Numbered from the stretch's first letter, positions 25,174 through 34,179 are shown. The stretch is 64,000 bases of DNA from Actinomycetota bacterium (GCA_020161795.1 JAIUOR010000012.1:1-64000), one strand, 5' to 3'. Program-made: numbers and translations. The notes: generated from the sequence alone by a model not told the origin.

Positions 25174-26943
25174 ATGGCAGACAAGACCCTCAACCGCGAC
25201 ACCTCCAAGCTCGATCCCACCACCTGGGATCATCGCTGGGGTTACCGGGACACCAAGCTCGTGGTGGAACCGGACGAGTGCGTGATCATGACCGGCACGC
25301 GCTACAACCTGTGCGGTTACCCGATGCCCTATCTGATCCCGTTCATCCGGGAGGAACTCGATTTCGACATCGACTTCACCACCACCCGTCCGCTCACCGA
25401 ACAGCCCCACGTCTCGCCGGTGAAGCAGAACAAGCGCTTCCTGACCGCGCTCGGCAAGGCGCTGTCGGACGACCAGTTCACCACCGACGACTCCGAGCGG
25501 CTGATCCACTCCCACGGCCAGACCACCACCGACGAGGTGTCGCGGGTGCTCTACGGCAACCTGCCCCGGACGGTCGATCTGGTGGTGTGGCCGGAATCCG
25601 AGGATGACTGCGTCGCGATCGTCGACCTCGCCCGCAAGCACGACGTCTGCCTGATCCCCTACGGCGGCGGGACGAACGTCTCCGACGCCCTGCAGATCCC
25701 CGCCGAGGAGACCCGGATGGTGGTCTCGCTCGACATGCGGCGGATGGACGCCATCGAGTGGCTCGACGCCGAGAACCTCACCGCCTGCGTGCAGGCCGGC
25801 ATCCTGGGCAGCCGGCTGGAGGAACTGCTGGCCGAGCAGGGCTTCACCTGCGGCCACGAGCCGGACAGCATCGAGCTGTCGACCCTGGGCGGCTGGATCG
25901 CCACCAACGCCTCGGGCATGAAGCGCAACCGCTACGGCAACATCGAGGACATCGTCGAGAACGTCACGATGGTGACCCCGTCCGGCGTGGTGGAGAACCT
26001 GTACTCGACCCCGCGGCAGGCCGCCGGCGTGGAGGCCTTCAAGTCGGCCTTCGGCTCCGAGGGCAACCTGGGCCTGGTCACCAAGGCGGTGCTGCGGATC
26101 CACAAGCTGCCCGAGGCCAAGAAGTACGGCTCGGTCATCTTCTCCGACTGGAAGAAGGGCGTGGCGTTCATGGCCGCACTCAACCAGACCGGGGCCAAGC
26201 CGGCCTCCATCCGGCTGGTGGACAACGTGCAGTTCCGGCTGGGGCAGGCGCTGAAGCCGGCGCCGTCCGACCGGGTGCACATCCTGAAGAGCAAGGCAGA
26301 GAAGCTGCTGGTCACCAAGGTGAAGGGCTTCGACCCGCACCAGATGGTGGCGGCGACCATGGTGCTGGAGGGCACCAAGGACGAGGTCGACTACCAGTTC
26401 AAGGTGGTCATGGACACCGCCAAGAAGTTCGGCGGCATCTCCGGCGGGCCGAGCAACGGCGAGCGCGGCTACATGCTCACCTACGCGATCGCCTACATCC
26501 GCGACCTGCTGGCCGACTACTACATCGTGGGCGAGACCTACGAGACGACGGTTCCCTGGAGCAAGATCCACGAGGTCTGCGACGCAGTGCGGCGGGTCGC
26601 CGCCGCCGAGCACCAGCGGCTCGGGTTCCCGGGCAAGCCCTTCGTCTCGCCGCGGGTCACGCAGATGTACCACACCGGGGTCTGCATCTACTTCACCCAC
26701 GGCCTGATCCACTCCGGCATCGAGGACGGCGACGACAAGTTCGCCGAGATGGAGAAGAACATCCGCGCCGCCATCATGGAGGCCGGCGGCTCGATCTCCC
26801 ACCACCACGGCATCGGCAAGCTCCGCAAGAGGTTCATCGACCGCGTCGCCTCCCCCGAGAGCCGCGCCGCCGTCCGCGCCCTCAAGGAAGGTGTGGATCC
26901 GACGAACGTCTTCGGCGTCCGCAACAACATCTTCGCCGAGTAA
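25174..26943 (+). CDS. FAD-dependent oxidase, alkylglycerone-phosphate synthase-like
   Basis: A 589-residue VAO/PCMH-type flavoprotein. The FAD-binding domain has PYGGGTNVSDALQIP near residue 170 and the SLGGWIATNASGMKRN segment; the substrate domain ends in the motif SHHHGIGKLRKRF (His-rich segment of AGPS) and EGVDPTNVFG. Overall architecture follows alkyldihydroxyacetonephosphate synthase, the ether-lipid enzyme that exchanges an acyl for a fatty alcohol on DHAP. The actinobacterial members are often annotated only as FAD-linked oxidases. ATG at 25174 with AAGGAG upstream. The GNAT gene follows after 4 bp. No acyl-DHAP or fatty-alcohol gene is adjacent, so ether-lipid function is not proved. 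Confidence 0.82.
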   Translation: MADKTLNRDTSKLDPTTWDHRWGYRDTKLVVEPDECVIMTGTRYNLCGYPMPYLIPFIREELDFDIDFTTTRPLTEQPHVSPVKQNKRFLTALGKALSDDQFTTDDSERLIHSHGQTTTDEVSRVLYGNLPRTVDLVVWPESEDDCVAIVDLARKHDVCLIPYGGGTNVSDALQIPAEETRMVVSLDMRRMDAIEWLDAENLTACVQAGILGSRLEELLAEQGFTCGHEPDSIELSTLGGWIATNASGMKRNRYGNIEDIVENVTMVTPSGVVENLYSTPRQAAGVEAFKSAFGSEGNLGLVTKAVLRIHKLPEAKKYGSVIFSDWKKGVAFMAALNQTGAKPASIRLVDNVQFRLGQALKPAPSDRVHILKSKAEKLLVTKVKGFDPHQMVAATMVLEGTKDEVDYQFKVVMDTAKKFGGISGGPSNGERGYMLTYAIAYIRDLLADYYIVGETYETTVPWSKIHEVCDAVRRVAAAEHQRLGFPGKPFVSPRVTQMYHTGVCIYFTHGLIHSGIEDGDDKFAEMEKNIRAAIMEAGGSISHHHGIGKLRKRFIDRVASPESRAAVRALKEGVDPTNVFGVRNNIFAE

Positions 26944-26947
26944 GCGG

Positions 26948-27472
26948 GTGACCGCGACGGGTGGGGAGGTCCGTCCCGCGACCGCGGACGACGCGGCCGC
27001 CTGCGCGGCGATCTACGCGCCGTACGTCCGCGACACCGCGATCACCTTCGAGACCGACGTGCCGGACGCCGCGGAGTTGGCCGCCCGGATCGCCGCCCAC
27101 GCAGCCAGCCACGCCTGGCTGGTGCTTGAGCGGGATCGCGAGATCGTGGGCTACGCCTACGCCTACCGCTTCTCCGAGCGCGCCGCCTACGACTGGTCGT
27201 GCGAGACGAGCATCTACCTCGCTCCCGGGGCCCGCGGCCGGGGCGCGGGCAGTGCCCTCTACGCCGCCCTGCTGCCGATGCTGGCCGAGCGCGGCTACCT
27301 CCGCGCCTTCGCCCGGATCGCGCTGCCCAACCCGGCCAGCATGGCCTTCCACGAACGCTTCGGCTTCACCACCTCGGGGGTGCTCCGCAAGGTCGGCTGG
27401 AAGCTCGGCGCCTGGCACGACGTGGCGTACCTGCAGCGCGACCTCGGCGACCCCGACGCCGCTCCCGTCTGA
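26948..27472 (+). CDS. GNAT acetyltransferase, phosphinothricin acetyltransferase type
   Basis: A 174-residue GNAT. The acetyl-CoA loop is APGARGRGAGSALYAALL (RGxGAG), and IYAPYVRDTAITFETDVP and the C-terminal GVLRKVGWKLGAWHDV are the PAT/YncA family blocks. Such enzymes acetylate the amino group of phosphinothricin, methionine sulfoximine or similar compounds. GTG start 4 bp after the AGPS-like gene. Resistance to a particular compound cannot be inferred from sequence alone. Confidence 0.87.
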   Translation: MTATGGEVRPATADDAAACAAIYAPYVRDTAITFETDVPDAAELAARIAAHAASHAWLVLERDREIVGYAYAYRFSERAAYDWSCETSIYLAPGARGRGAGSALYAALLPMLAERGYLRAFARIALPNPASMAFHERFGFTTSGVLRKVGWKLGAWHDVAYLQRDLGDPDAAPV

Positions 27473-27522
27473 GCCCGAACGCCACCGGGGGTGCGTCCGG
27501 CCGTCGGCCCCCCACGGCCGTC

Positions 27523-28440
27523 TCAGGCAGGTGGCCGGGTCGCGGCCTGCTTGGCCGCCGCCACCTCGAACAATGCCTGGAGCACCTGCTCCAGTTCGGG
27601 GGAGGCGGCCCTGCTCCACACCGCCTCGAGGGGCAGGAAGGCCGGCGGATCCAGCCGCTGGGCCGTGAGGTCGCCCTGGACTTCGCGCACCGCGTAGTCC
27701 TCGGGCACGAGGGAGAAGGCGCGCGCGTCGTCCAGGAGGTACGCCCAGGATCCGGTGATCCGCGAGGTGCCGGTGAGGACGAGCGGGTCGAGGCCCCGCT
27801 CCCGGCAGACGTCGATGAGGTGGTCGTAGTAGACCGGATGCCGTTCCCGCGGCCACAGCAGCAGCGGCAGGGTGCCGAGCTTGCGCAGGTCGCCCCGGCC
27901 TCGTCCCCGGCCGGCCCAGGAGCGGTGCGCGAGCAGGTAGATCTCGTCCTCTCCCAGGGCCTGCTTCACCGAGCCGGGCGCCGGCCCGAGAAGGTGCCCG
28001 ATGCCCAGGTCGGCCCGTCCGCTCTCGACCGCCTCGACGACCTCACCGGTCTCCACCTCGAGGGGAACCACCGTGACGTCGCCGTCGGCATCGTCGATGA
28101 ACCGGAGCAGTTCCGGCAGCAGCCGGTTCACGACGCTCGGTGAGGCGGCGACGCAGACCGAGTGCCGGTCCACCCGCCGGGCTCCCCCGGCAGCCGTCTC
28201 GAAGGCGCCCATGGCCCCGACCACCTGCTCGGCGTACGGCAGCAGGTGTTCGCCAGCGGCCGACAGCCTCGAGCCGCCCGTCGACCGGATGAACAGCGGC
28301 ACTCCGATCGTGCGTTCGAGTTGGCGGATCTCCTTGCTCACCGTGGGCTGCGCCACCCCGAGCGATGCGGCGGCGCGGCCGAAGTGCAGTTCCCGGGCAA
28401 CGGCGACGAAGGCTCGCAGCTGACCCAGCGAGGGTTTCAT
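27523..28440 (-). CDS. LysR family regulator of psuG-psuK
   Basis: A 305-residue LysR-type regulator with the N-terminal winged HTH (FVAVARELHFGRAAASLGVAQPTVSKEIRQLE, residues 11-42) and a periplasmic-binding-protein-like effector domain. It is divergent from psuG with 115 bp between starts, and a palindromic T-N11-A-type box lies in the middle at 28450. That layout is the standard one for a LysR protein that controls the neighbouring operon, here pseudouridine catabolism, and itself. Pseudouridine-5'-phosphate or pseudouridine would be the plausible inducer. Confidence 0.85.
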   Translation of the reverse strand: MKPSLGQLRAFVAVARELHFGRAAASLGVAQPTVSKEIRQLERTIGVPLFIRSTGGSRLSAAGEHLLPYAEQVVGAMGAFETAAGGARRVDRHSVCVAASPSVVNRLLPELLRFIDDADGDVTVVPLEVETGEVVEAVESGRADLGIGHLLGPAPGSVKQALGEDEIYLLAHRSWAGRGRGRGDLRKLGTLPLLLWPRERHPVYYDHLIDVCRERGLDPLVLTGTSRITGSWAYLLDDARAFSLVPEDYAVREVQGDLTAQRLDPPAFLPLEAVWSRAASPELEQVLQALFEVAAAKQAATRPPA

Positions 28441-28449
28441 AGCCTGAAT

Positions 28450-28463
28450 CTATCAACTGATAG
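28450..28463. promoter_or_regulatory. Candidate LysR operator
   Basis: CTATCA-AC-TGATAG, a perfect 6-bp inverted repeat with 2-nt spacer that contains a T-N11-A core, 10 bp before the LysR start and about 95 bp before psuG. It is the only strong palindrome in the divergent intergenic region. Confidence 0.5.
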
Positions 28464-28555
28464 CCATTTGATTCTTGATTGGCATGCCGCGGTCTTCCTA
28501 TCCTCTCAGACAGGATCTCCCTGCCGGGATGCCGCCAATCGATGAAGGAGTACGT

Positions 28556-29470
28556 ATGACCAACCCAGCCGCTATCCGGGTCTCGGAACAAGTACGGGAG
28601 GCCCTGGCCGCCAACCAGCCGGTCGTGGCGCTGGAGTCGACGATCTTCACCCACGGACTCCCCCGTCCCCGCAACGTCGAGGTCGCCCTGGAGGGCGAGG
28701 CCACGGCGCGCGCGGGCGGTGCGGTCCCGGCAACGATCGGCATCGTGCACGGACAGCCGGTGGTCGGGCTGAGCGAGGACGAGATCCGGGAGCTCGGCTA
28801 CGACGACAATGCCGCCAAGGCCTCGATCCGCGATCTCTCCTACGCCGCGGTCTCGAAGAAGAACGCCGGCACCACCATCGCCGCGACGGCGCTGCTGGCT
28901 CGCGCCGCGGGCATCGACGTGTTCTCCACCGGCGGGCTGGGCGGCGTCCACCACGGCGCCGCCACCACCTTCGACGAGTCGGCCGACATCTTCGCCCTCG
29001 CGGAGATCCCGATCGTCCTGGTCAGCTCCGGCGCCAAGGCGATCCTGGACATCCCGGCCACCCTGGAGCGCCTGGAGACCCTGAGCGTGCCCGTGGTCGG
29101 CTACCGCACCGACCGCTACCCCGGCTTCTACGTGGTAGACTCCGGCTACGACCTGGCCACCCGGGTGGAGGATCCGAGCGAGGTCGCCACCATGGCGCGG
29201 ACCCAGCAGGCGCTCGGCCTGCGGAGCGCCGTCCTGGTGGCCAACCCGGTCCCCGCCGACCAGCAGCTCGACCCCACCGGGCTGGACGAGGTGCTGGAGC
29301 GGGCCTGGGCCGCGGCCGACGCGCAGGGCATCCACGGGCAGGCGACCACCCCGTTCCTGCTGGACTTCATCCGCGTGGCGACCGAGGGTCGCAGCCTCGT
29401 CGCCAACACAGCCCTGTACTTCAACAACATCCGGCTCGCGGCCCAGATCGCTGCCGAGCTGACCCGGTAG
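28556..29470 (+). CDS. psuG: Pseudouridine-5'-phosphate glycosidase
   Basis: A 304-residue PsuG. It splits the C-C glycosidic bond of pseudouridine 5'-phosphate to uracil and ribose 5-phosphate; Mn-dependent. Signature blocks: VALESTIFTHGLPRPRN at the N-terminus, AKASIRDL and KKNAGTTIAATA, VFSTGGLGGVHHGA (active-site loop), DESADI and SSGAKAILDIPATLE. The ATG at 28556 has AAGGAG. psuK starts 2 bp after its stop. Pair of genes forms a complete scavenging route for pseudouridine from RNA turnover. Confidence 0.95.
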   Translation: MTNPAAIRVSEQVREALAANQPVVALESTIFTHGLPRPRNVEVALEGEATARAGGAVPATIGIVHGQPVVGLSEDEIRELGYDDNAAKASIRDLSYAAVSKKNAGTTIAATALLARAAGIDVFSTGGLGGVHHGAATTFDESADIFALAEIPIVLVSSGAKAILDIPATLERLETLSVPVVGYRTDRYPGFYVVDSGYDLATRVEDPSEVATMARTQQALGLRSAVLVANPVPADQQLDPTGLDEVLERAWAAADAQGIHGQATTPFLLDFIRVATEGRSLVANTALYFNNIRLAAQIAAELTR

Positions 29471-29472
29471 TC

Positions 29473-30369
29473 GTGCTCGGCGTCATCGGCGACGTCGTTC
29501 AGGACGTCGTCGTCTGGCAGCTCGAGGAGATCCGGGCGGCGACCGACACCAAGGCGGAGATCACCATGACCCGGGGCGGGTCGGCGGCCAATGTTGCTGC
29601 CTTCGCCGCCCCGCGTCATCCGACGCGCTTCATCGGCTGCGTGGGCGACGATCTCGGCGGGCTGGTGCTGACCCAGGAGCTCAAGCAGCGCGGTGTCGAC
29701 GTGCGCCTGCAGACCCGCGGCACGACCGGCATGATCGTCGTCCTGATCGACAGCCTGGGCGAGCGGGTCATGTTCCCCAGCCGCGGCGCCTCGCTGCAAC
29801 TGGAGACCGTCGACCCGTCCTGGCTGGACGACCTCGACATCCTGCACGTCACCGCCTACTCCTTCGACGGCGGCAGCACGGCCACCACCGTGGTGGAGGC
29901 CATCCGCGAGCAGCACCGCCGCGGCGGCAAGGTCAGCCTGGATGTCTCGTCGACCGGCATGATCGACCATTTCGGCACCGCGGCCTTCCTCGACCTGATG
30001 GCCGAGTTGCGGCCGGACTTCATCTCCGCGAACCGGGACGAGGCCCACCACCTCGGCCTGACCAGCGGGGACGAACCCGGCCCCGCCCTGGGCCGGTTCG
30101 GGGATGCGATCCTGTTGGCCCGGCAGGGCAAGCAGGCCACCAATGTCTTCCGGGCTGGTCGGCTGGCCGCGACCGTCCCGGTCACGCCGGTCGACGGCGT
30201 ACGGGACATGACCGGGGCCGGCGACGCGTTCAACGCCGGCTTCCTCACCGCCTACCTCACCAACGGCGGCGACCTCGTCGCATCCTGTCTGGCCGCCCAC
30301 GCCCTGGCGGCCCGGGTGCTGCGCTCCCCCGGAGCCACCGAGCCGCCGCTGGAGCCGACCGGATTCTGA
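29473..30369 (+). CDS. psuK: PfkB family kinase, probable pseudouridine kinase
   Basis: A 298-residue ribokinase-like kinase. The second PfkB motif is DMTGAGDAFNAGFLTAY (usual DTTGAGD), near residue 240, with GGSAANVA at the N-terminal first motif. Its close coupling to psuG points to pseudouridine as substrate, giving pseudouridine 5'-phosphate that PsuG then cleaves. Alone the sequence would only say sugar or nucleoside kinase. GTG start, 2 bp after psuG's stop. Confidence 0.85.
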   Translation: MLGVIGDVVQDVVVWQLEEIRAATDTKAEITMTRGGSAANVAAFAAPRHPTRFIGCVGDDLGGLVLTQELKQRGVDVRLQTRGTTGMIVVLIDSLGERVMFPSRGASLQLETVDPSWLDDLDILHVTAYSFDGGSTATTVVEAIREQHRRGGKVSLDVSSTGMIDHFGTAAFLDLMAELRPDFISANRDEAHHLGLTSGDEPGPALGRFGDAILLARQGKQATNVFRAGRLAATVPVTPVDGVRDMTGAGDAFNAGFLTAYLTNGGDLVASCLAAHALAARVLRSPGATEPPLEPTGF

Positions 30370-30377
30370 GTGTCGCC

Positions 30378-30452
30378 GGGAGGATTTGCACGCCAGATCG
30401 CTCCCGGTGCCGATTCCGGCCGAATCGAGGCGTCTAGCGTGCAATTCCTCCC
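30378..30452. repeat. 75-bp nested inverted repeat, possible bidirectional terminator or MITE
   Basis: GGGAGGATTTGCACGCCAGA (30378-30397) is inverted as TCTAGCGTGCAATTCCTCCC (30433-30452): 18 of 20 positions pair. Inside, CGATTC-CGGCC-GAATCG (30411-30427) forms a second stem. It fills the whole space between the convergent psuK and nirK genes (12 and 6 bp from their stops). It could end both transcripts, or be a small dispersed mobile element that landed here. Confidence 0.55.
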
Positions 30453-30458
30453 ACGCGC

Positions 30459-33083
30459 TCAGTCGGTGACGTGGACGAAGCCGTGGGCACCGCGCTCGGC
30501 ATCCACCATCAGGTGGCTGACCACCGCGTAATGGCCGGCCTCGGGGAACACCGCCTCGACGAAGCCGCCCTGGGCCGGCAGCAGGCCCAGCACCTGGGAG
30601 CCGCCGTCCTCGGTGCCGAAGGCGTCCCTGCCCTGTTTCAGCAGGTAGTGACCCTCGGCGTAGACGGTGTCGAACTGGGAGCCGACGATATGGAAGCTGC
30701 TGGGCCGGTTCGGGCCGGCGTCCAGCACCCAGAACCGCACCCGCTCCCCGGTCCTGGCGGCGAACTGCCGCTGGTCGTAGGCGTTGGCGACGCCGTTGAA
30801 GACCACGTAGTCGGGCTGCTCGGCGTTGACCTTGTCGGCGTTCACCTCGGTGGCGCCCTCGGCGTCCGTGGCCGGGGTGTCGAGGTAGACCTCGGACTGC
30901 ACCAGCACGTAGGAGCGATCCACCGGGGGCAGGTCGTCGGGCTCGATGACCACCGCACCATGCATGCCGGCGGCGATGTGGGCGCTCATCGGCATGGTCG
31001 AGCAGTGATACATCCAGATCCCGGCCATGGTGGCGGTGAACCGGTAGACCAGCGACTCACCGGGTTCGATGGTGCGCATCGGCTGGTCCGGGGCGAGCGA
31101 GCCGGCGTGGAAGTCGATCGAGTGCCCGATCGTGCCGTCGTTCACCAGCGTGATCTCGAAGACGTCGCCCACCCGGCCGTGCAGGGTTGGCCCCGGCGCC
31201 GTGCCGTTGAAGGTCCAGCGTCGCTGCCACACCCCGGGCGCGACCTCCAGCGGCACCTCCGAGACGGTGAAGGTCAGTTTGTGGATCTTCTCGTCGGTGA
31301 GCGGGGGTAGCACCGGGTCGATGACGGACGAGAGCTCCGGCGCCTCCCCCTCCGGCTCGTGGCCCTGATGCCCCGACGGCTCCGGCGACGGTTCGGACAC
31401 CGGCGCGTCGTCCACGATCACCTCGAAGGTCATCCCCATCTGCCGGTGGCCGACCACCGAGCAGAAGCCCTGGATGGACTCCCCGATCACCCCGGCGTCG
31501 AGCTCCTCGGTGGCGCCCGGCGCCAACCGGCTGGTACGCGCGTCGCCGATCACCAGGTCGTGGGTGGTCGTGTCGGCATTCACCAACTCGACGATCAGCT
31601 GGTCGCCGCGGTTGAGGTGGACGCTGGCCGGCTCGTACCGCATCCCGACCGCCTCGACCTTCACCCGCACCACGTTCCCCGTCGGGGTGACCGCCGAGGT
31701 TCCCGGTGGGGTCGAGGCACCGACCTCGGCTGCCGCCGGATCGACCCCGACCCCGAGCACCACCGCCGTGGCGATGGCGGTCAGGCCCGCGATCACCTGG
31801 CCGGCGGTGAGCACGCTGCGCGTCTGGATCGGCGCCGGACGCGGTACCGGAGCCGGCGCCGGCTCGGCCGTCTCCGCCTCGCGCCGCGCGCGCAGCGAGG
31901 CCCGCAACCCGCCCGCCATCAGTGGCAGGAACATCCCGGCACCGATCAGCGCCAGCAGCGAACCGGTCACCTTCACCCAGCTCGGGGTGGGCAGCAGCCA
32001 CAGCGCCACGCCGCCGTTGATCGCGATCAGCCGGAAGCCGCCGATCCTGTTGAACCAGGCCTGGCCGGCCCGGACCACGCTCGGCCCGCCCCCGATCACG
32101 GACGGCAGCAGGTACGACAACGCTCCGGTGACGAGCTGGACGACGCCCACCCCCAGCGCGGCCGCCGGCCAACCGAAGCCCTCCCGGATGGCGGCCCAGC
32201 CCGGCGCGGTGACCAGCAGCCAGCCGGCCCAGACCAGCCCTACCACCGGCCAGACCAGCGCGACCCCCACCGACAGCGGCGCGAACTCACGCGGCGGACG
32301 GTTGCGGAGCGGCTGCCACAGCCCGCGACCCCACAGGCCCAGCGCGGCCAGGTACAGAACCAGCCCGACCGCGGCCAGCCAGGGCACGCCGAGGAGCGCG
32401 CCGGCCACCGCGACCGCCACGGCGGCGAGGAAGAGCGGCAGTGCCCGGCGCGTCCACAGCTCGGCACGGTCGTCCATCCGGGTACGCAGCATGGTGGGCC
32501 ACAGCGTCAGCAGCGTCCCGGTGACAGTCAGCCCGACCCATCCGAGCACATTGGCCAGGGCGTGGCCGACCAGCAGGCGGCCGTGCCAGGCGTCGTCCCA
32601 GCCCCAGGCCGTGATCACGCCGAGGGTGATGCCGACCAGCAGGCAGGCCGCGGCCGCCAGGTAGTACCGCACGGTCACCTTGAACCGGGCCGGGAGCGCA
32701 CTCCGCAGCATCCGTCGCAGGGCCAGCGCGTGCCACCCCACCGCGACCGCCACCAGCGTCGCGCCGCCGAGCGTCACCGGCCACCAGGTGGCGGGAACGC
32801 CCACCAGCACCAGGGCTGTGCCGGCTGCCAGCAGCCCGAGCCGGACGATCTGCTGCCGCGATCCCGCCTCGGTGGCGGGGGCCCGCAGCACGGTCTGGGC
32901 GAAGTGGAAGCTCCAGACCAGGATCGCGTGGCTGGCCGCGCCGAGCAGCACCAGGTGCAGCATCAGCCAGCTGGCGTCGGGCAGCCAGCGGTGGATCACC
33001 GAGACCACGATGGCCGCGACCAGCCACAGCACCAGCGGCAGGTCGCGCCAGAACGAGGTCCCGCGGGCGAGCGAGCGGGTCAT
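30459..33083 (-). CDS. nirK: Membrane-anchored copper nitrite reductase with N-terminal membrane domain and cupredoxin
   Basis: An 874-residue fusion. Residues 1-400 are about 12 hydrophobic helices, NnrS-like in their loop and His-rich content (several His in helices, e.g. HLVLLGAASHAILVWSFHF). Residues 420-445 add another helix. About 470-557 is a plastocyanin-like cupredoxin with a full type-1 Cu set (His508, Cys541, His546, Met549 or 551). Residues 595-874 are the two-domain copper nitrite reductase: His654 and His659 (with Asp657), YHC (His693, Cys694), His702, Met707, His798, His857, matching AfNiR His95, His100, Asp98, His135, Cys136, His145, Met150, His255, His306. It reduces nitrite to NO outside the membrane. 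Overlaps the preceding gene by 4 bp. Confidence 0.9.
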   Translation of the reverse strand: MTRSLARGTSFWRDLPLVLWLVAAIVVSVIHRWLPDASWLMLHLVLLGAASHAILVWSFHFAQTVLRAPATEAGSRQQIVRLGLLAAGTALVLVGVPATWWPVTLGGATLVAVAVGWHALALRRMLRSALPARFKVTVRYYLAAAACLLVGITLGVITAWGWDDAWHGRLLVGHALANVLGWVGLTVTGTLLTLWPTMLRTRMDDRAELWTRRALPLFLAAVAVAVAGALLGVPWLAAVGLVLYLAALGLWGRGLWQPLRNRPPREFAPLSVGVALVWPVVGLVWAGWLLVTAPGWAAIREGFGWPAAALGVGVVQLVTGALSYLLPSVIGGGPSVVRAGQAWFNRIGGFRLIAINGGVALWLLPTPSWVKVTGSLLALIGAGMFLPLMAGGLRASLRARREAETAEPAPAPVPRPAPIQTRSVLTAGQVIAGLTAIATAVVLGVGVDPAAAEVGASTPPGTSAVTPTGNVVRVKVEAVGMRYEPASVHLNRGDQLIVELVNADTTTHDLVIGDARTSRLAPGATEELDAGVIGESIQGFCSVVGHRQMGMTFEVIVDDAPVSEPSPEPSGHQGHEPEGEAPELSSVIDPVLPPLTDEKIHKLTFTVSEVPLEVAPGVWQRRWTFNGTAPGPTLHGRVGDVFEITLVNDGTIGHSIDFHAGSLAPDQPMRTIEPGESLVYRFTATMAGIWMYHCSTMPMSAHIAAGMHGAVVIEPDDLPPVDRSYVLVQSEVYLDTPATDAEGATEVNADKVNAEQPDYVVFNGVANAYDQRQFAARTGERVRFWVLDAGPNRPSSFHIVGSQFDTVYAEGHYLLKQGRDAFGTEDGGSQVLGLLPAQGGFVEAVFPEAGHYAVVSHLMVDAERGAHGFVHVTD

Positions 33084-34165
33084 CCGCGCACCACCAGGGT
33101 GAGCGCGGTGAGCAGGAAGACCACCAGGGAGACCACGGTGACGATGCCACCCACCTTCCAGATTTCGTTGAAGCCGGCCAGCGCGGCACCGAACCGCACG
33201 ACGAGACCGGCATGGAGCAGTACGAGGGGCGCGTAGAGCACCGGACGGTAGGGCAGCGCCCGTCCCAGCACCGCGGGCAGGATGACCGGCGCGTGGGCCA
33301 TGACCATCGACAGAGCGAAGCCGAGGAACACCCCGTGCACGGCGACGTCATAGCCGGCCTGATCGGCCACCAGCCCTCGAACCGTGAGGACGCCGCCGGC
33401 CAGCGCCAGTTGCACGTAGCCCGCCAGCAGCGCGATCGCGATGTAGCGGCGCTGCCCATCCAGCCGCAGCTGGCGGCGCACCACGTCCCGCAGCAGCAGC
33501 CAGCCCGCGGTGAACAGCAGGGTGAGCCCGAGCAGCCGGTCACCGACCGCTGGCTCGATCAACGCCACGCAGGCGCTGAGCGTGTAGGCGACCGAGACCC
33601 CCAGCAGCGTGCTCACCGCCCGCGGACCCATCCAGAGCTGGGCCAGTTCGGCACGTTCGGAGGCGATGGTGAGGACGATGAAGCCGATCAGCCAGCTGAT
33701 CGCGGCGGGGATGTCGACCAGGGTCGCGACCACCGCGCCGGCCAGCATCAGCACCGCCGAGAGCACCTGCACAGCCACCAGCGGCAGCGGCGCCCGCCGC
33801 CACAGGGCGACATACACCGCGACCAGCAGGGCGGCGCCCTCGATCAGCAGCAACTGCCCCAGCAGCAGCGGCGCCGGAGTCAGCAGCGTCAGCCCGCCCA
33901 GCCCGAGCAGCGCCGGCGCGAGGTACCCCCAGGCCTGTCGCAACGCCTGGGCCCGCTCCAGCGAGATCAGCGTGCCGAGAAAGCCCAGCACCATCACCAG
34001 CCCGTGCACGTCGCCCGCGCGCTGGGAGGCCACCGGCGCCCAGACCTCCAGCCGCACCAGGGCGGCGTTCAGACCGGTGATCAGGCAGGCCCCGCCGAGC
34101 GCGAGTAGCGCCAGCCGCGGCGCCGCGCTCCGCGCCGGCGCGGCGGCCGGTGACTCGGTCAGCAC
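33080..34165 (-). CDS. Multi-pass membrane protein, NnrS-like, partner of NirK
   Basis: A 361-residue protein of about 10-12 hydrophobic helices. It shares the pattern of the NirK N-terminal membrane part and of NnrS-type proteins: HGLVMVLGFLGTLISLERA in the first helices and HGVFLGFALSMVMAHAPVILPAV near residue 290, with conserved His in helices that in NnrS bind haem and copper. The GTG at 34165 has GGAG upstream. It overlaps nirK by 4 bp, so it is co-translated. A role in NO or nitrite stress handling, or in assembly/electron supply to the fusion, is inferred from context only. Confidence 0.72.
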   Translation of the reverse strand: MLTESPAAAPARSAAPRLALLALGGACLITGLNAALVRLEVWAPVASQRAGDVHGLVMVLGFLGTLISLERAQALRQAWGYLAPALLGLGGLTLLTPAPLLLGQLLLIEGAALLVAVYVALWRRAPLPLVAVQVLSAVLMLAGAVVATLVDIPAAISWLIGFIVLTIASERAELAQLWMGPRAVSTLLGVSVAYTLSACVALIEPAVGDRLLGLTLLFTAGWLLLRDVVRRQLRLDGQRRYIAIALLAGYVQLALAGGVLTVRGLVADQAGYDVAVHGVFLGFALSMVMAHAPVILPAVLGRALPYRPVLYAPLVLLHAGLVVRFGAALAGFNEIWKVGGIVTVVSLVVFLLTALTLVVRG

Positions 34166-34179
34166 ACACGCTCCTTTTA

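Noticed and set aside
27473-27522. GGCCGT/ACGGCC hairpin as terminator between the GNAT and LysR genes
   Set aside because: Six-bp stem without U-run; too weak to support.
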